Part shown: in pieces, positions 1 to 8,306 of the stretch
Layout: every line of letters begins with the position of its first letter
Position numbering within the stretch: position 1 is the first letter of the stretch
Assembly: GCA_900321105.1 (NCBI GenBank)
Contig: OOHL01000003.1
Location: 143,516-207,515, forward strand
Length of the DNA: 64,000 bases
Origin: an uncultured Pseudomonadota bacterium
GTDB taxonomy: Bacteria; Pseudomonadota; Alphaproteobacteria; Rs-D84
Direction: 5' to 3'
Notes under the pieces: generated by a model
What the model was told of the DNA's origin: nothing
Seen by the model: the letters and a program-made list of their open reading frames with translations, nothing else
Databases searched by the model: none
Position numbers and translations under genes: made by a program

Positions 1-1128
1 TTTTCTTGGGATGAAAAAAACAATAAATGTGTTGCAACACAAAAATCATCGGTTCATCAAGAATGTGACCCAAATCATCCGGAATTATGTAATCAAAACG
101 ATCGTGTCGCACAATTGGGTGAACCTTGTGCCGGTCGAAAAGAAAAAGACAGATGTTATGCATTGCCATCACATGCAACATTGGGGCGTTGCAGAAATTT
201 AAGTGCAACCACCGGTGGTCAAACACAAATGACATGTTCCGCGGTTAAGTGTGAACCAAATCATTATCTGTGGTTGGATAAAAATGGAAATTCAATGGGC
301 ACATGTCATTCAATTGATTATATGGAAAAAATGTGTGCCAAAAATACATGCGGATGTGGCGATGGACAAGAATGCGTTCCAAATATTGTCGATATTCCAT
401 CTTCTATAACTATCAATGGTTATAATTTATCGGCATCAGAACGTAAAAATGGTGCATATCGTGAATGTCATTGTGTCGGAAAACAACAAACGGTCAGCAA
501 AGATTGCACATATACTTTCCGTGTAAAATGTCAAGATGGCACAGAAGTGACTGGTTTATCCGAATATGGTTATCCAATAACCGTTAACTATACCCAAGAT
601 TCCTTGAAAAACGTTCAGGACAGATATGGTTTAACAGATTCTGAAATAAGCCAATGTGTGAACAGTCGGGTTTTGGATGGTTCAAAATCTTTGTATGCCA
701 AGATGTGGAATACAGATAACACCGAATTTGCAGACAAATTAAAAACCGATATGACCTTGAATAAAAAGATATTGGATTTTTGTGCTTCTCATCGTGGTTA
801 TAATGGTGCAAATATTGGTGGTGGTTCGGTTCCTGATGTACCAAATTCAACTGAATTTGAAAATGCAAAAAAGACATTGGAGGCATTTACAGCCAACGCA
901 GCCAGCAAGGCAAGTGGCTGGAAAACAGCCGAAGGAAAATTTAACACAATGCGTTTGGCATCTGATTTAAGTGCCGGTGTGGTTCTTGGAACTGTCGGTG
1001 GTGTTGTTTCTGGTGTTGTTATCAAAAAGAAACAGGTTGAAAAAGGATTCGATGCATTGCATTGCACAGTTGGCGGTCAAACGATTGCTGATTGGGGTGA
1101 TGAATTCAGTGTCGGTCTGGCAAAATAA
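1..1128 (+). CDS. Cys-rich surface protein, 5' end outside the window
   Basis: The reading frame is open from base 1, so the gene starts upstream of the window; the first in-frame candidate, a TTG at 115, lies in the middle of continuous coding sequence and is not a convincing start. About 375 codons are visible. The first half has many cysteines, with short stretches such as CEPNHYLW and CGCGDGQEC that resemble small disulfide-bonded modules. Near the C-terminus a glycine/valine-rich hydrophobic segment (nt about 967-1023) is followed by three lysines, which looks like a membrane span with a positively charged tail, and the protein ends about 30 residues later. I do not recognise a named family. 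The cysteines and the likely membrane anchor suggest an exported envelope protein of the same general kind as others in this window. A terminator follows 6 bases after the stop. Confidence 0.7.
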   Translation, partial: FSWDEKNNKCVATQKSSVHQECDPNHPELCNQNDRVAQLGEPCAGRKEKDRCYALPSHATLGRCRNLSATTGGQTQMTCSAVKCEPNHYLWLDKNGNSMGTCHSIDYMEKMCAKNTCGCGDGQECVPNIVDIPSSITINGYNLSASERKNGAYRECHCVGKQQTVSKDCTYTFRVKCQDGTEVTGLSEYGYPITVNYTQDSLKNVQDRYGLTDSEISQCVNSRVLDGSKSLYAKMWNTDNTEFADKLKTDMTLNKKILDFCASHRGYNGANIGGGSVPDVPNSTEFENAKKTLEAFTANAASKASGWKTAEGKFNTMRLASDLSAGVVLGTVGGVVSGVVIKKKQVEKGFDALHCTVGGQTIADWGDEFSVGLAK

Positions 1129-1134
1129 TAACTT

Positions 1135-1159
1135 AAAACCGCCGTTTCGGCGGTTTTTT
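1135..1159 (+). terminator. Rho-independent terminator
   Basis: A perfect 10-bp stem (AAAACCGCCG / CGGCGGTTTT) with a TTT loop runs into a T-tract, 6 bases after the stop of the Cys-rich gene. Confidence 0.9.
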
Positions 1160-1160
1160 A

Positions 1161-1189
1161 TTGCAAATCCGCAAAATAGATACTATAAT
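1161..1189 (+). promoter_or_regulatory. Promoter for hisS-prfA (P1)
   Basis: TTGCAA (1161-1166), a 17-base spacer and TATAAT (1184-1189) form a near-consensus sigma70-type promoter just after the upstream terminator. A GC-rich hairpin, CACGCGGC / GCCGTGTG at 1238-1257, lies in the resulting leader. Confidence 0.6.
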
Positions 1190-1281
1190 TAACCTATAAT
1201 GATTACGAAATTTGTATCTTTGTCATTTCAATTACATCACGCGGCACGCGCCGTGTGTTTCTAGCATTTATATATTTTTTA

Positions 1282-1290
1282 TGGTATAAT
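1282..1290 (+). promoter_or_regulatory. Extended -10 element upstream of hisS (P2)
   Basis: TGGTATAAT is an extended -10 motif about 55 bases before the hisS start, with no clear -35. It could be a second, closer start point for hisS transcription. Confidence 0.4.
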
Positions 1291-1346
1291 GGCTGTTGAA
1301 ATAAACAGTATATTCTCGTTTGGTTTTTATAATAAAAGGATAAAAA

Positions 1347-2639
1347 ATGGATTTAAAACCAACAAAACCTTTAAGTGGATTTATTGAATTGTTACCCGTG
1401 CAACAACGTTGCTTTGATTATTGCACATCACGTATGATGGATGTTTTGCGTCGCAGTGGCTATAATCGTTTAGATTTGCCAGCAATCGAACGTGCCGAGG
1501 TTTTAACAGACAAAGATAATTGGGACGAAATTGAAACACAAATGTTTTTGTTCCAAAAGGGCGATACAAAAATGGGACTTCGTTATGATGGAACGGTTGG
1601 GCTGTCGCGTTATGTCGCCGGTCATCTGAATGATTTGACTTTCCCTTTATATACATACCAATTTGCGCGTAATTATCGTGGCGAACGTCCGCAACGTGGG
1701 CGTTATCGTGAATTCTGGCAAATGGATATAGATATTTTAGGTTTGCAGTCGTTGTCAACAAATTATGATGCTGAAATTGTTGCAACATTATCAAAAATGT
1801 ATGAATCAATATCTGATATTGTTGGCAATGTTATAATAAAAATTGGAAATCGTAAATTCTGGAATGCAATGTTTGAATATCTGGGGTTGTCCGAAGACCA
1901 GTCTCGCGAAGCCTTTGTATTGATTGATAAACGCGACAAAATAAGTGGTTTTGTGGATGCGCTTACAGATGTTGTGGGTGCCCAAAAGGCAAATGAAATA
2001 GAATCTGTGTTCCAAAACGGGTATCGTTCGTTTTTAAACAAGACAGAATCTTTGGATTCTTCTATATCTGAAATGGATGAATTTATAAATTTGCTTAATT
2101 CTATGGGAATCAAAAATGCAGAAATAGATGTGTCTATTATGCGTGGACATTCTTATTATACAGGCATAGTTTACGAATTCTTTTCTGTCAATTACCCGGA
2201 ATTGCCAGCCGTTGGTGGCGGCGGTCGCTATGAAAATCTGGCATCAAAGTTTTCTAAAACTAAAATAGTCGGGGTTGGGGCATCTGTTGGTGTATCAAGA
2301 TTATTGGTTGCATTGATGGAAATGGCGAAAATCGATTTGTCACGATTTGAAAACCCTGTAGATGTTGCTGTTTTAGTTATGGGTGACAACAATGTTGCAT
2401 ATGCAATGAATATCGTATCGCAATTGCGTGATGCAGGGATTGTGGCGATTCCTTATCTTGATACCGATAAAAAGTTCAAGAACCAAATTGAATACGCTGA
2501 TAAAATTGGTGCACGATTTGCGGCTATTATCGGCGATGATGAAGTGTCAAAGAATCAGGTTGCTTTGAAAAATATGGAAAACGGAAATCAGGAAACTTTA
2601 TCTGTGGCAGATGCAATAAAAACTATAAAGGTGAAATAA
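1347..2639 (+). CDS. hisS: Histidyl-tRNA synthetase
   Basis: Charges tRNA-His with histidine in the cytoplasm. Class II motifs are visible: LRYDGT (about 79-84), motif 2 [12 protein letters not shown] (112-123), the histidine-binding RGHSYYTG (266-273), GGGGRYEN (about 290-297), and a motif 3 region rich in glycine and valine. A C-terminal anticodon-binding domain (about 335-430) is present, which favours HisRS over its paralogue HisZ. The LRYD and [14 protein letters not shown] signatures resemble the eukaryotic/archaeal form rather than the usual bacterial LRPEGT form. An AAGGA Shine-Dalgarno precedes the ATG at 1347. The stop is one base from the prfA start, so the two are probably translationally coupled. 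Confidence 0.9.
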   Translation: MDLKPTKPLSGFIELLPVQQRCFDYCTSRMMDVLRRSGYNRLDLPAIERAEVLTDKDNWDEIETQMFLFQKGDTKMGLRYDGTVGLSRYVAGHLNDLTFPLYTYQFARNYRGERPQRGRYREFWQMDIDILGLQSLSTNYDAEIVATLSKMYESISDIVGNVIIKIGNRKFWNAMFEYLGLSEDQSREAFVLIDKRDKISGFVDALTDVVGAQKANEIESVFQNGYRSFLNKTESLDSSISEMDEFINLLNSMGIKNAEIDVSIMRGHSYYTGIVYEFFSVNYPELPAVGGGGRYENLASKFSKTKIVGVGASVGVSRLLVALMEMAKIDLSRFENPVDVAVLVMGDNNVAYAMNIVSQLRDAGIVAIPYLDTDKKFKNQIEYADKIGARFAAIIGDDEVSKNQVALKNMENGNQETLSVADAIKTIKVK

Positions 2640-2640
2640 T

Positions 2641-3705
2641 ATGATTATCGAACAGAAATTATTGGATATTAAATCGCGCGCCAAAGATATTGAATCCAAA
2701 ATGAATTCTGGGGAAATATCTGGCGATGAATTGACCAAATTGTCCAAAGAATATTCGCAGTTAAATGAAGTTTTGCCTTTGATTGATAAATACCTGCAAA
2801 CGCAAAGCGGTATCAAAGATGCCAATGAAATGCTGAATGACCCGGAATTAAAGGAAATCGCGGCGGCTCAACTGGATGAATTAAATCATCAATTGCCGGA
2901 CATTGAACGCGATTTACAGATTGCATTGTTGCCACGTGATGCCGCGGATGATAACAGTGTTATCATGGAAATTCGTGCCGGTGTTGGCGGGGAAGAATCT
3001 GCACTTTTTGCAGGCGATTTGTTTAATCAATATAAATCCTATGCAATGCGCAAAGGCTGGAAAATCGAAATTATCGAAGAAAATGCAACATCGCTTCATG
3101 GATACAAAGAAGTTATTTTCAAAATCGATGGGGTTGGTGCGTATGCGCGTATGAAATTTGAATCTGGAATTCACCGCGTGCAACGTGTTCCTGAAACCGA
3201 GGCAGGCGGCCGAATCCACACATCTGCGGCATCCGTCGCCGTTATGCCAGAGGCAAAAGATATCGACGTAGTCATCGACGACAAAGATATTCGAATTGAT
3301 ATTTTCCGCGCATCCGGGGCAGGTGGCCAGCATGTTAATAAAACAGATTCTGCGATTCGTATTACGCACTTTCCAACAGGCATCGTTGTGACATGCCAAA
3401 ATGAACGTTCGCAATTACAGAACAAGGCGACAGCTATGGCGGTTTTGCGTTCCCGTTTGTACGAAAAACAGCGCAACGAACAAATGAACGCGTCGAACGC
3501 TTCGCGTCGCAGTATGGTTGGCTCAGGTGACCGCAGTGAAAAAATCAGAACTTATAATTTCCCAGAACAACGCGTGACCGATCATCGTATCAAATTAACA
3601 CTTTATAAATTGGACGATATTTTGGCAGGTGGCGAAGGTCTGGACGAAATGATTGATGCACTTATCAGCGCGGATCAATTGGAACGCTTGGCGGCAATGG
3701 ATTGA
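2641..3705 (+). CDS. prfA: Peptide chain release factor 1
   Basis: Terminates translation at UAA and UAG by releasing the peptide from the ribosomal P-site tRNA. The 354-residue length is typical. The catalytic GGQ is at 228-230 in the context [14 protein letters not shown]. The codon-reading tripeptide is PET (184-186) in [14 protein letters not shown], the PxT form of RF1 rather than the SPF form of RF2. The N-terminal third is a predicted coiled coil, as in the family. It starts one base after the hisS stop with no separate promoter visible, so it is read as the second gene of a hisS-prfA operon, which ends at a shared terminator. Confidence 0.95.
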   Translation: MIIEQKLLDIKSRAKDIESKMNSGEISGDELTKLSKEYSQLNEVLPLIDKYLQTQSGIKDANEMLNDPELKEIAAAQLDELNHQLPDIERDLQIALLPRDAADDNSVIMEIRAGVGGEESALFAGDLFNQYKSYAMRKGWKIEIIEENATSLHGYKEVIFKIDGVGAYARMKFESGIHRVQRVPETEAGGRIHTSAASVAVMPEAKDIDVVIDDKDIRIDIFRASGAGGQHVNKTDSAIRITHFPTGIVVTCQNERSQLQNKATAMAVLRSRLYEKQRNEQMNASNASRRSMVGSGDRSEKIRTYNFPEQRVTDHRIKLTLYKLDDILAGGEGLDEMIDALISADQLERLAAMD

Positions 3706-3724
3706 AATATTTTTGAATTGATTT

Positions 3725-3753
3725 AAAAAAACCGACCAAATGGTCGGTTTTTT
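3725..3753. terminator. Bidirectional terminator between prfA and the barrel protein gene
   Basis: A stem AAAAACCGACCA / TGGTCGGTTTTT with A and T runs on either side lies between two convergent genes and can serve both. Confidence 0.9.
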
Positions 3754-4761
3754 CTAAAACGCATATTTTACATTTATATTTGTTGACCATCCGTCCATAT
3801 CACCAATTTGTTTATGAACACGCGCGCCAAATATAAATTGTTTGAAATTATGTTCTACATCGATGCCTATATCGGTATGGCTGTCCAGGTAAAGTCCTTG
3901 AATTTTGTCATTGCCGATTTCTATATCGTTTTTGCCACCAAAATGTGCGATGTATTTTGCAGATAATGCGCCATACCATTTTGGTGAAATTTCTTTGATA
4001 AATGCCAGACCCGGCGCTACATTAAAGAAATTATAGTCTTTGGATGATATTGTATTTCCGTTCAAATATAAATCATCAGATGATACAAAAGTGTATGCCA
4101 CATATACCGCCGGTTTTACAAAGAAAGTATCATCTATTTTAAATATCGCACTGGCATCAGTCGCCAAATTTACCCACGAATTATTGTAATCTGTGCCACT
4201 GGCATTATTATTCAAAGATCCAACATTTGTCAGTGTTGTCGCACCAAAATTCTTGTATTTATAGTGTGTAAAGATTCCAACAACATCGCCATTTGAACGC
4301 ATATCTGGAATCTTGGAATTTATATAGGCCGCAAATCCGCCAAATGATAAATTACCATATTTTAAATCAATTGCGCGCGTTGTTGCGCCGACTGTCGCCA
4401 AATTGAATCTTGCATGACGTGCAACCCCATCGCCATAGTGCATATCTGCATTTATATGGTTGGCATTTCCCCAAACATTATCAAAAATATAATTATCGTG
4501 CTTAGCTGAATTAAAAGAGCGTTCAATTGTTGAACCATCATCACCATATTCGTCCAGTCTGTCCATCGAACCATATACCACCTGATGTTTGAACAAATCA
4601 GACATCTTTTCGCCGTAATTTGTATATGACATAAATGTATCAGTCAGCATATTTATATTTAATGCCGTGATATTATTATCATAAACGCTGACCGCGCTTG
4701 CGGAATTTGTCGCTAAAAGCAGGGCGCCCGTCAATGCAAATAAATTAAAGTTTTGTTTCAT
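3754..4761 (-). CDS. Outer-membrane beta-barrel protein (autotransporter-barrel-like)
   Basis: A 335-residue protein with a clear Sec signal peptide (about 1-23, ending in SASA). The rest alternates polar and hydrophobic residues in the pattern of amphipathic beta-strands, with aromatic residues at strand ends, and the protein finishes in VKYAF. A terminal aromatic residue on a final strand is the usual signal for insertion by the BAM complex. The strand pattern of the last 250 residues resembles autotransporter barrel domains, but there is no large passenger: only about 80 residues separate the signal peptide from the first obvious strand. It may be a porin-like or orphan barrel protein. The stop abuts the terminator shared with prfA. 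Barrel topology is inferred from residue pattern only. Confidence 0.65.
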   Translation of the reverse strand: MKQNFNLFALTGALLLATNSASAVSVYDNNITALNINMLTDTFMSYTNYGEKMSDLFKHQVVYGSMDRLDEYGDDGSTIERSFNSAKHDNYIFDNVWGNANHINADMHYGDGVARHARFNLATVGATTRAIDLKYGNLSFGGFAAYINSKIPDMRSNGDVVGIFTHYKYKNFGATTLTNVGSLNNNASGTDYNNSWVNLATDASAIFKIDDTFFVKPAVYVAYTFVSSDDLYLNGNTISSKDYNFFNVAPGLAFIKEISPKWYGALSAKYIAHFGGKNDIEIGNDKIQGLYLDSHTDIGIDVEHNFKQFIFGARVHKQIGDMDGWSTNINVKYAF

Positions 4762-4862
4762 GGTTTTCTCTCTCTTAGATTTTATATCTATATTGTATCA
4801 TACTTTTTTATATTTTGAAATTTTTATTGTCTTATTTTTTGTTTTTATATAAAATGAAAGGC

Positions 4863-5435
4863 ATGAGAAACAAAAAACAAATACAATTAACCAAACCAGT
4901 TGTAATGGTTGGTCTTATGGGGGCGGGTAAAACCAGTGTGGGACGTGCGTTGGCGCGCAATCTGGGAATCCCATTTGTTGATTCTGACAAAGAAATTGAA
5001 AAAGCCGCCGGTTGCAGTGTCGTTGATATCTTTTCAATGTATGGTGAACAAGAATTCAGACGTGTTGAACAAAAAGTTATCGAAAGGATAATCGAAACGC
5101 CGCCTTTGGTAAAGGTAATTTCCACAGGCGAAGGCGCTTTTATAACACCTGCGGTGCGGCAAACCGTTCTGGAAAAAGCGTTAACAATTTGGTTGAAAGC
5201 CGATTTAGAACTGCTTGTAAAAAGGACAAATTTTCGTCACACCCGTCCGCAATTATTAAATACAGATTCACGTCAAATATTGGCTCAATTGATAAATGAA
5301 CGTTATGATACGTATGCGATGGCTGACATTATGGTTGAAACACGCGATGAAAATATTCATAAGACACTTAACAAGGTCTTAAATGCAATCGAAAAACATA
5401 ACAACAAAGGAGAACAAAATGAAACTTTTAAATGA
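4863..5435 (+). CDS. aroK: Shikimate kinase (AroK family), atypical active-site loop
   Basis: Phosphorylates the 3-hydroxyl of shikimate with ATP in aromatic amino acid synthesis. Walker A is GLMGAGKTSVG at 17-27 of the 191-residue form. DSDKEIEK and EFRRVE match the shikimate-binding Asp and Arg regions, and NFRHTRPQL the lid. The loop that is normally GGG reads GEG (89-91; STGEGAF), placing a glutamate next to the shikimate site. Upstream in-frame starts exist at 4815 and 4854; I chose 4863 because the preceding residues are hydrophobic and not family-like, but no ribosome site decides it. The 3' end overlaps the mscL start by 17 bases, so the two are coupled. No aroB follows, unlike the common arrangement. 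Confidence 0.8.
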   Translation: MRNKKQIQLTKPVVMVGLMGAGKTSVGRALARNLGIPFVDSDKEIEKAAGCSVVDIFSMYGEQEFRRVEQKVIERIIETPPLVKVISTGEGAFITPAVRQTVLEKALTIWLKADLELLVKRTNFRHTRPQLLNTDSRQILAQLINERYDTYAMADIMVETRDENIHKTLNKVLNAIEKHNNKGEQNETFK

Positions 5436-5970
5436 ATTTAAAGCGTTTATTAACAAAGGCAGCGCAATCGACATGGCTGTTGGTATTATCGTCGGGTCTG
5501 TCATGACCAGCGTCGTTAATTCCTTGGTAAAAGATGTTATTATGCCACCGGTTGGGATGTTGGTTGGCGGAATTGATTTTTCGCAATGGTTTTTTGTATT
5601 GGGTGGCGGCGAACCTGGCGTTCATTATGCCACAATGGAGGCAGCAACTGCGGCCGGCGCAACAACTTTGAATTTGGGAACATTCTTGAATACGGTAATC
5701 AGCTTCTTGATAACAATGTTTGCCGTATTTATTATTGTAAAGGTTGCTAATTCTGCACGTGCCAAGGCCCCAGTCACAACGCGTTCATGCCCATATTGTC
5801 AGCAATCAATCAGCAAATTGGCAACAAAATGCCCATATTGCTGCAGTGCATTAAAGGCAGAAAAGATTGGTCCAGCCGAAGAAGCTGAATTGGCCAAGGG
5901 TTTGAAATCTTTGAAAGCAAAGGTTGGCAATGTTGCAAAAGTTGCTAAAAAAGCAGCTAAAATCAAATAA
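5419..5970 (+). CDS. mscL: Large-conductance mechanosensitive channel with C-terminal Cys4 motif
   Basis: Inner-membrane channel that opens under membrane tension to release solutes on osmotic downshock. Residues 1-105 are classic MscL: the amphipathic start KLLNEFKAFINKGSAIDMAV, TM1 (about 14-45) and TM2 (about 78-103). It then carries C124-x2-C127-x10-C138-x2-C141, a zinc-ribbon-like motif, and a lysine/alanine-rich tail. The chosen ATG at 5419 follows a strong AAAGGAGA site and gives the standard N-terminus; a longer reading from 5383 does not. The gene overlaps the aroK 3' end. Zinc binding is inferred from spacing only. Confidence 0.9.
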   Translation: MKLLNEFKAFINKGSAIDMAVGIIVGSVMTSVVNSLVKDVIMPPVGMLVGGIDFSQWFFVLGGGEPGVHYATMEAATAAGATTLNLGTFLNTVISFLITMFAVFIIVKVANSARAKAPVTTRSCPYCQQSISKLATKCPYCCSALKAEKIGPAEEAELAKGLKSLKAKVGNVAKVAKKAAKIK

Positions 5971-6004
5971 TTAGCAATTATTGACTTGATTTAGTATAAA
6001 AACG

Positions 6005-6029
6005 AAAACCGCCGGAAAGGGCGGTTTTC
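6005..6029 (+). terminator. Rho-independent terminator after mscL
   Basis: AAAACCGCC / GGCGGTTTT with a GGAAAG loop, 35 bases past the mscL stop. Confidence 0.85.
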
Positions 6030-6793
6030 TGCGCATTAGGGGACGATGGACATAAATTTTAAAATAACAAATATAAAAACATGAAAAATATGATTTGTTT
6101 ATAAAAAACAGAAAATAATATAAATATATTGTCCATATAGGGAATAAATTCCGATAATTATTATAAAAATTATAGTAATAAAGGCGTGCCTTTGCTGAAA
6201 CCGCAGAAAACCGCGGGGGACACCTGAAAATAACAATATTACAAAGGCGCATAATGTATATTATGTATAGTTTAATATATGGATGCTTGCGCATCCGCTA
6301 TTAAACATATACATAATATAAAATCATTAAATTCAGGTTTTTTTATCGTATAATCATATTATTTTTTATAATTTTTTTCAGAAAATATTTTTTCCTAAAT
6401 TATTTTATTACAAAAAATTTTTAATCTTTTGTTTTTACTGTAAAAATAATTTTGATGGATTTTTTAGAAAAATATTATTTTAATGCCGATTTTTTATAAA
6501 ATACGCCCTTTTACATCGTCCAAATTTTATTTAATCATATATTTATACGTTCGCATCGCTCTAAACCGATTTGTTGATTTTTCGATTTTGATTAATTTTT
6601 ATGCTGTTTTTTACCTAAATTTCATCAAAAACCGCAGAAATCTTGGATTTTTTGTGGTTTTTGTGGCCAAAAAATGTCCCAAAAAGGCGTTTTTTGGCTA
6701 AAAATGGTCATTTTTGACATAATTTAATATATCGGCATTTAGAAACAGGTATAAATTGATGGATTTTTAATTATATGCAAACTATACATAATA
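6030..6793. other. AT-rich intergenic stretch with many inverted repeats
   Basis: No convincing gene is seen in this 764-base gap; short frames here have no ribosome site or recognisable protein. It holds several inverted repeats: GGAATAAATTCC, a near-perfect ATTATTATAA/TTATAGTAAT hairpin at about 6159-6182, a CCGC/GCGG hairpin near 6201, the large hairpin at 6257-6320, AAAAACCGCA/TGTGGTTTTT near 6627-6660, and CCAAAAAA/TTTTTTGG around 6667-6697. The word AAACCGCAGAAA occurs twice, near 6200 and 6628. I saw no DnaA boxes, so I do not call an origin. It may encode a structured RNA or be decaying DNA. Confidence 0.5.
6257..6320. repeat. Large near-perfect hairpin
   Basis: The arms TATATTATGTATAGTTTAATA and its complement pair over 21 bp with one bulged A. 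Inside, GGATGC / GCATCC adds a 6-bp stem around a TTGC loop. No T-run follows on either strand, so it is not an ordinary terminator. Confidence 0.8.
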
Positions 6794-7528
6794 TTATTGC
6801 GGACAAATGGTATCGTCGCACACATAATAAATTGTGTCGCCTTGTTTTATTTTCAAATATTGTTCGGTTGAATTATTTATGGTTGTCGGAATCGTTGTCA
6901 TATTTGCATAAAATATATCATTATCTATCTTTATATTTAATGAAGGTGTTGTTTGTTTTGTAGATTTTAAATATATATTGTTATTGTTGATATGTAATAT
7001 ATGCGGATAACAAACCGCGGAACCAGTTGGTGCAAAATATCCGTTTTCACATTGTTCAATACCCTGGGTCAATGTTTCATTAAAGGTATATGTTCCACCA
7101 ACACAATAACTGTTTTTGGGACATATCGTGCATTCATCCATATTCGCCGGTAAATAATAACCGGTGTTGCAAGTGTGAACGTTGGGTGTCATAACCGCAA
7201 CGAAATCATATGGTGCATTTGTGGAACAAAGGTTTGTCAGGTTATTATTGATATAACCACTTTGTTTAATTGCCCCCTGGAATATATCATTATTAAAATC
7301 ATATGTCCCGCCACTACATATATAACCATCCGGGCATGTTTTGCACCCCAAAGTATAAGCCGGTAAAAATTCCCCCGCCGGACACGTGTATTGATTTATT
7401 TCAAATACAGCGATTAATTCATGATTTATTATATTGTTACATCCGTTTATTATGTTTTCTGTGTGATATGCAAAAGCATAAGAGTAATATAAAATATAAT
7501 ATAAAAAAATAGTAAATATATTTTTCAT
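6794..7528 (-). CDS. Small secreted Cys-rich protein sharing the giant protein's C-terminal domain
   Basis: A 244-residue exported protein. The ATG at 7528 gives a typical signal peptide (KNIFTIFLYYILYYSYAFA) and lies 4 bases after the upstream gene's stop; a longer frame runs into that gene and is rejected. Two Cys modules follow (TCPAGEFLPA...CPDGYICSGGTY and TCNTGYYLPANMDECTICP), the same type as CDPGWFLPK and CDPGTYLPAN in the 5,087-residue protein at 48611-63874. The last 65 residues align with the end of that giant: LHI, then a (I/M)xxKS-like segment, a proline, FY/YY, M, and L(K/R)(I/V)...Y...D. I infer a common surface-protein family with a shared C-terminal targeting or anchoring domain. 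Function is unknown. Confidence 0.75.
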   Translation of the reverse strand: MKNIFTIFLYYILYYSYAFAYHTENIINGCNNIINHELIAVFEINQYTCPAGEFLPAYTLGCKTCPDGYICSGGTYDFNNDIFQGAIKQSGYINNNLTNLCSTNAPYDFVAVMTPNVHTCNTGYYLPANMDECTICPKNSYCVGGTYTFNETLTQGIEQCENGYFAPTGSAVCYPHILHINNNNIYLKSTKQTTPSLNIKIDNDIFYANMTTIPTTINNSTEQYLKIKQGDTIYYVCDDTICPQ

Positions 7529-7532
7529 TTTA

Positions 7533-8249
7533 TTACTCATCAATAATTGGACCCGCGATAATAGAACCATTTGGATAATAAAATTTCCCTTGAATTCGTT
7601 CATACATACATGCTTTCCCTGATGAATCTAAGGCGGGAACAAAATCACGAATTTTTATATCATTTTCATATATTTGGAATAAATATAATTTATATGTAGT
7701 AGAGTTTATATTTATTCCTATTGTGCTTTGTCCGTTAATATCAATATTTTTTTTACTTCCGGTTAAAACGGAGTCTGTTTCATAGTTTTTTATGTACATT
7801 GGGCCCATTTCAAGGTCATAAATGGTATCTGGACTAAAAGGTATAATTACGTCTCCGGATGCCCGGAAATATATTGCGTTTGAATATATAAAACTCGAAT
7901 ATGTTTGATTATTATTTATTGAGCCAAATATCTTGTCTGCGGTGCTAGTGCTAAATTTAACTCTAAACTTCATGTTATAGTTAGCGGTTAAGCCTGTGTT
8001 GAAATAAAGAGCATACGGATAAGATGGATCCTTTTGTAAATATTCAAGTTGTTTTGTTCTTCGTTTCCAACCCTGAAATGTATAACCATATTTATATGGG
8101 GTTTGGGGCAATATTATATCACCGCCAGATTCGCAAGTTGTTGTTGCATAGGCTGCCCCATTTTCTGCATACCAATGAATTGTTTCTGTTTCGGCGTGCA
8201 CAGTTGCGCACGTAAATATTGCGGTTAATGTTAATATTATTTTTCGCAT
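7533..8249 (-). CDS. Secreted protein with one InlB-type repeat and a LamG-like region
   Basis: A 238-residue protein with a signal peptide (1-19, cleavage after VHA). Residues about 25-65 resemble one InlB/Flg_new repeat: a Gly-Gly, a run ending ILPQTPYKYGYTFQGW, which is the signature found dozens of times in the giant protein. The remainder (about 70-238) looks like a concanavalin/LamG-type beta-sandwich; the closing DFVPALDSSGKACMYERI followed by FYYPNG is the usual end of such domains in phage and surface proteins. An AGGGGG ribosome site lies 9 bases before the ATG. It is the first gene of a two-gene unit with 6794-7528. A carbohydrate- or matrix-binding role is inference. Confidence 0.7.
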   Translation of the reverse strand: MRKIILTLTAIFTCATVHAETETIHWYAENGAAYATTTCESGGDIILPQTPYKYGYTFQGWKRRTKQLEYLQKDPSYPYALYFNTGLTANYNMKFRVKFSTSTADKIFGSINNNQTYSSFIYSNAIYFRASGDVIIPFSPDTIYDLEMGPMYIKNYETDSVLTGSKKNIDINGQSTIGININSTTYKLYLFQIYENDIKIRDFVPALDSSGKACMYERIQGKFYYPNGSIIAGPIIDE

Positions 8250-8274
8250 GATTACCCCCTGCCTTTTTCGATAA

Positions 8275-8306
8275 CAAAAAACCGCATTTGAAAATCAAAG
8301 GCGGTT
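8275..8306 (-). terminator. Terminator of the structured RNA
   Basis: Minus-strand AACCGC / GCGGTT outer stem, an inner TTTGA/TCAAA stem, then TTTTTTGTT. It lies about 25 bases upstream of the 8249 start codon, so it ends a short RNA or attenuates the secreted-protein operon. Confidence 0.75.

Noticed and set aside
1347-2639. HisZ regulatory subunit instead of HisRS
   Set aside because: The C-terminal anticodon-binding domain and the RGHSYYTG and motif 2 residues are present, and no his operon genes adjoin.
5971-6701. Short frames in the AT-rich gap (minus 5971-6294, plus 6483-6701) as genes
   Set aside because: No ribosome sites, low-complexity Tyr/Phe/Ile composition, and no promoter-start-terminator order.
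6330-6760. Chromosomal replication origin
   Set aside because: The stretch is very AT-rich but I found no DnaA boxes, and no dnaA, hemE or other typical origin neighbour is present.
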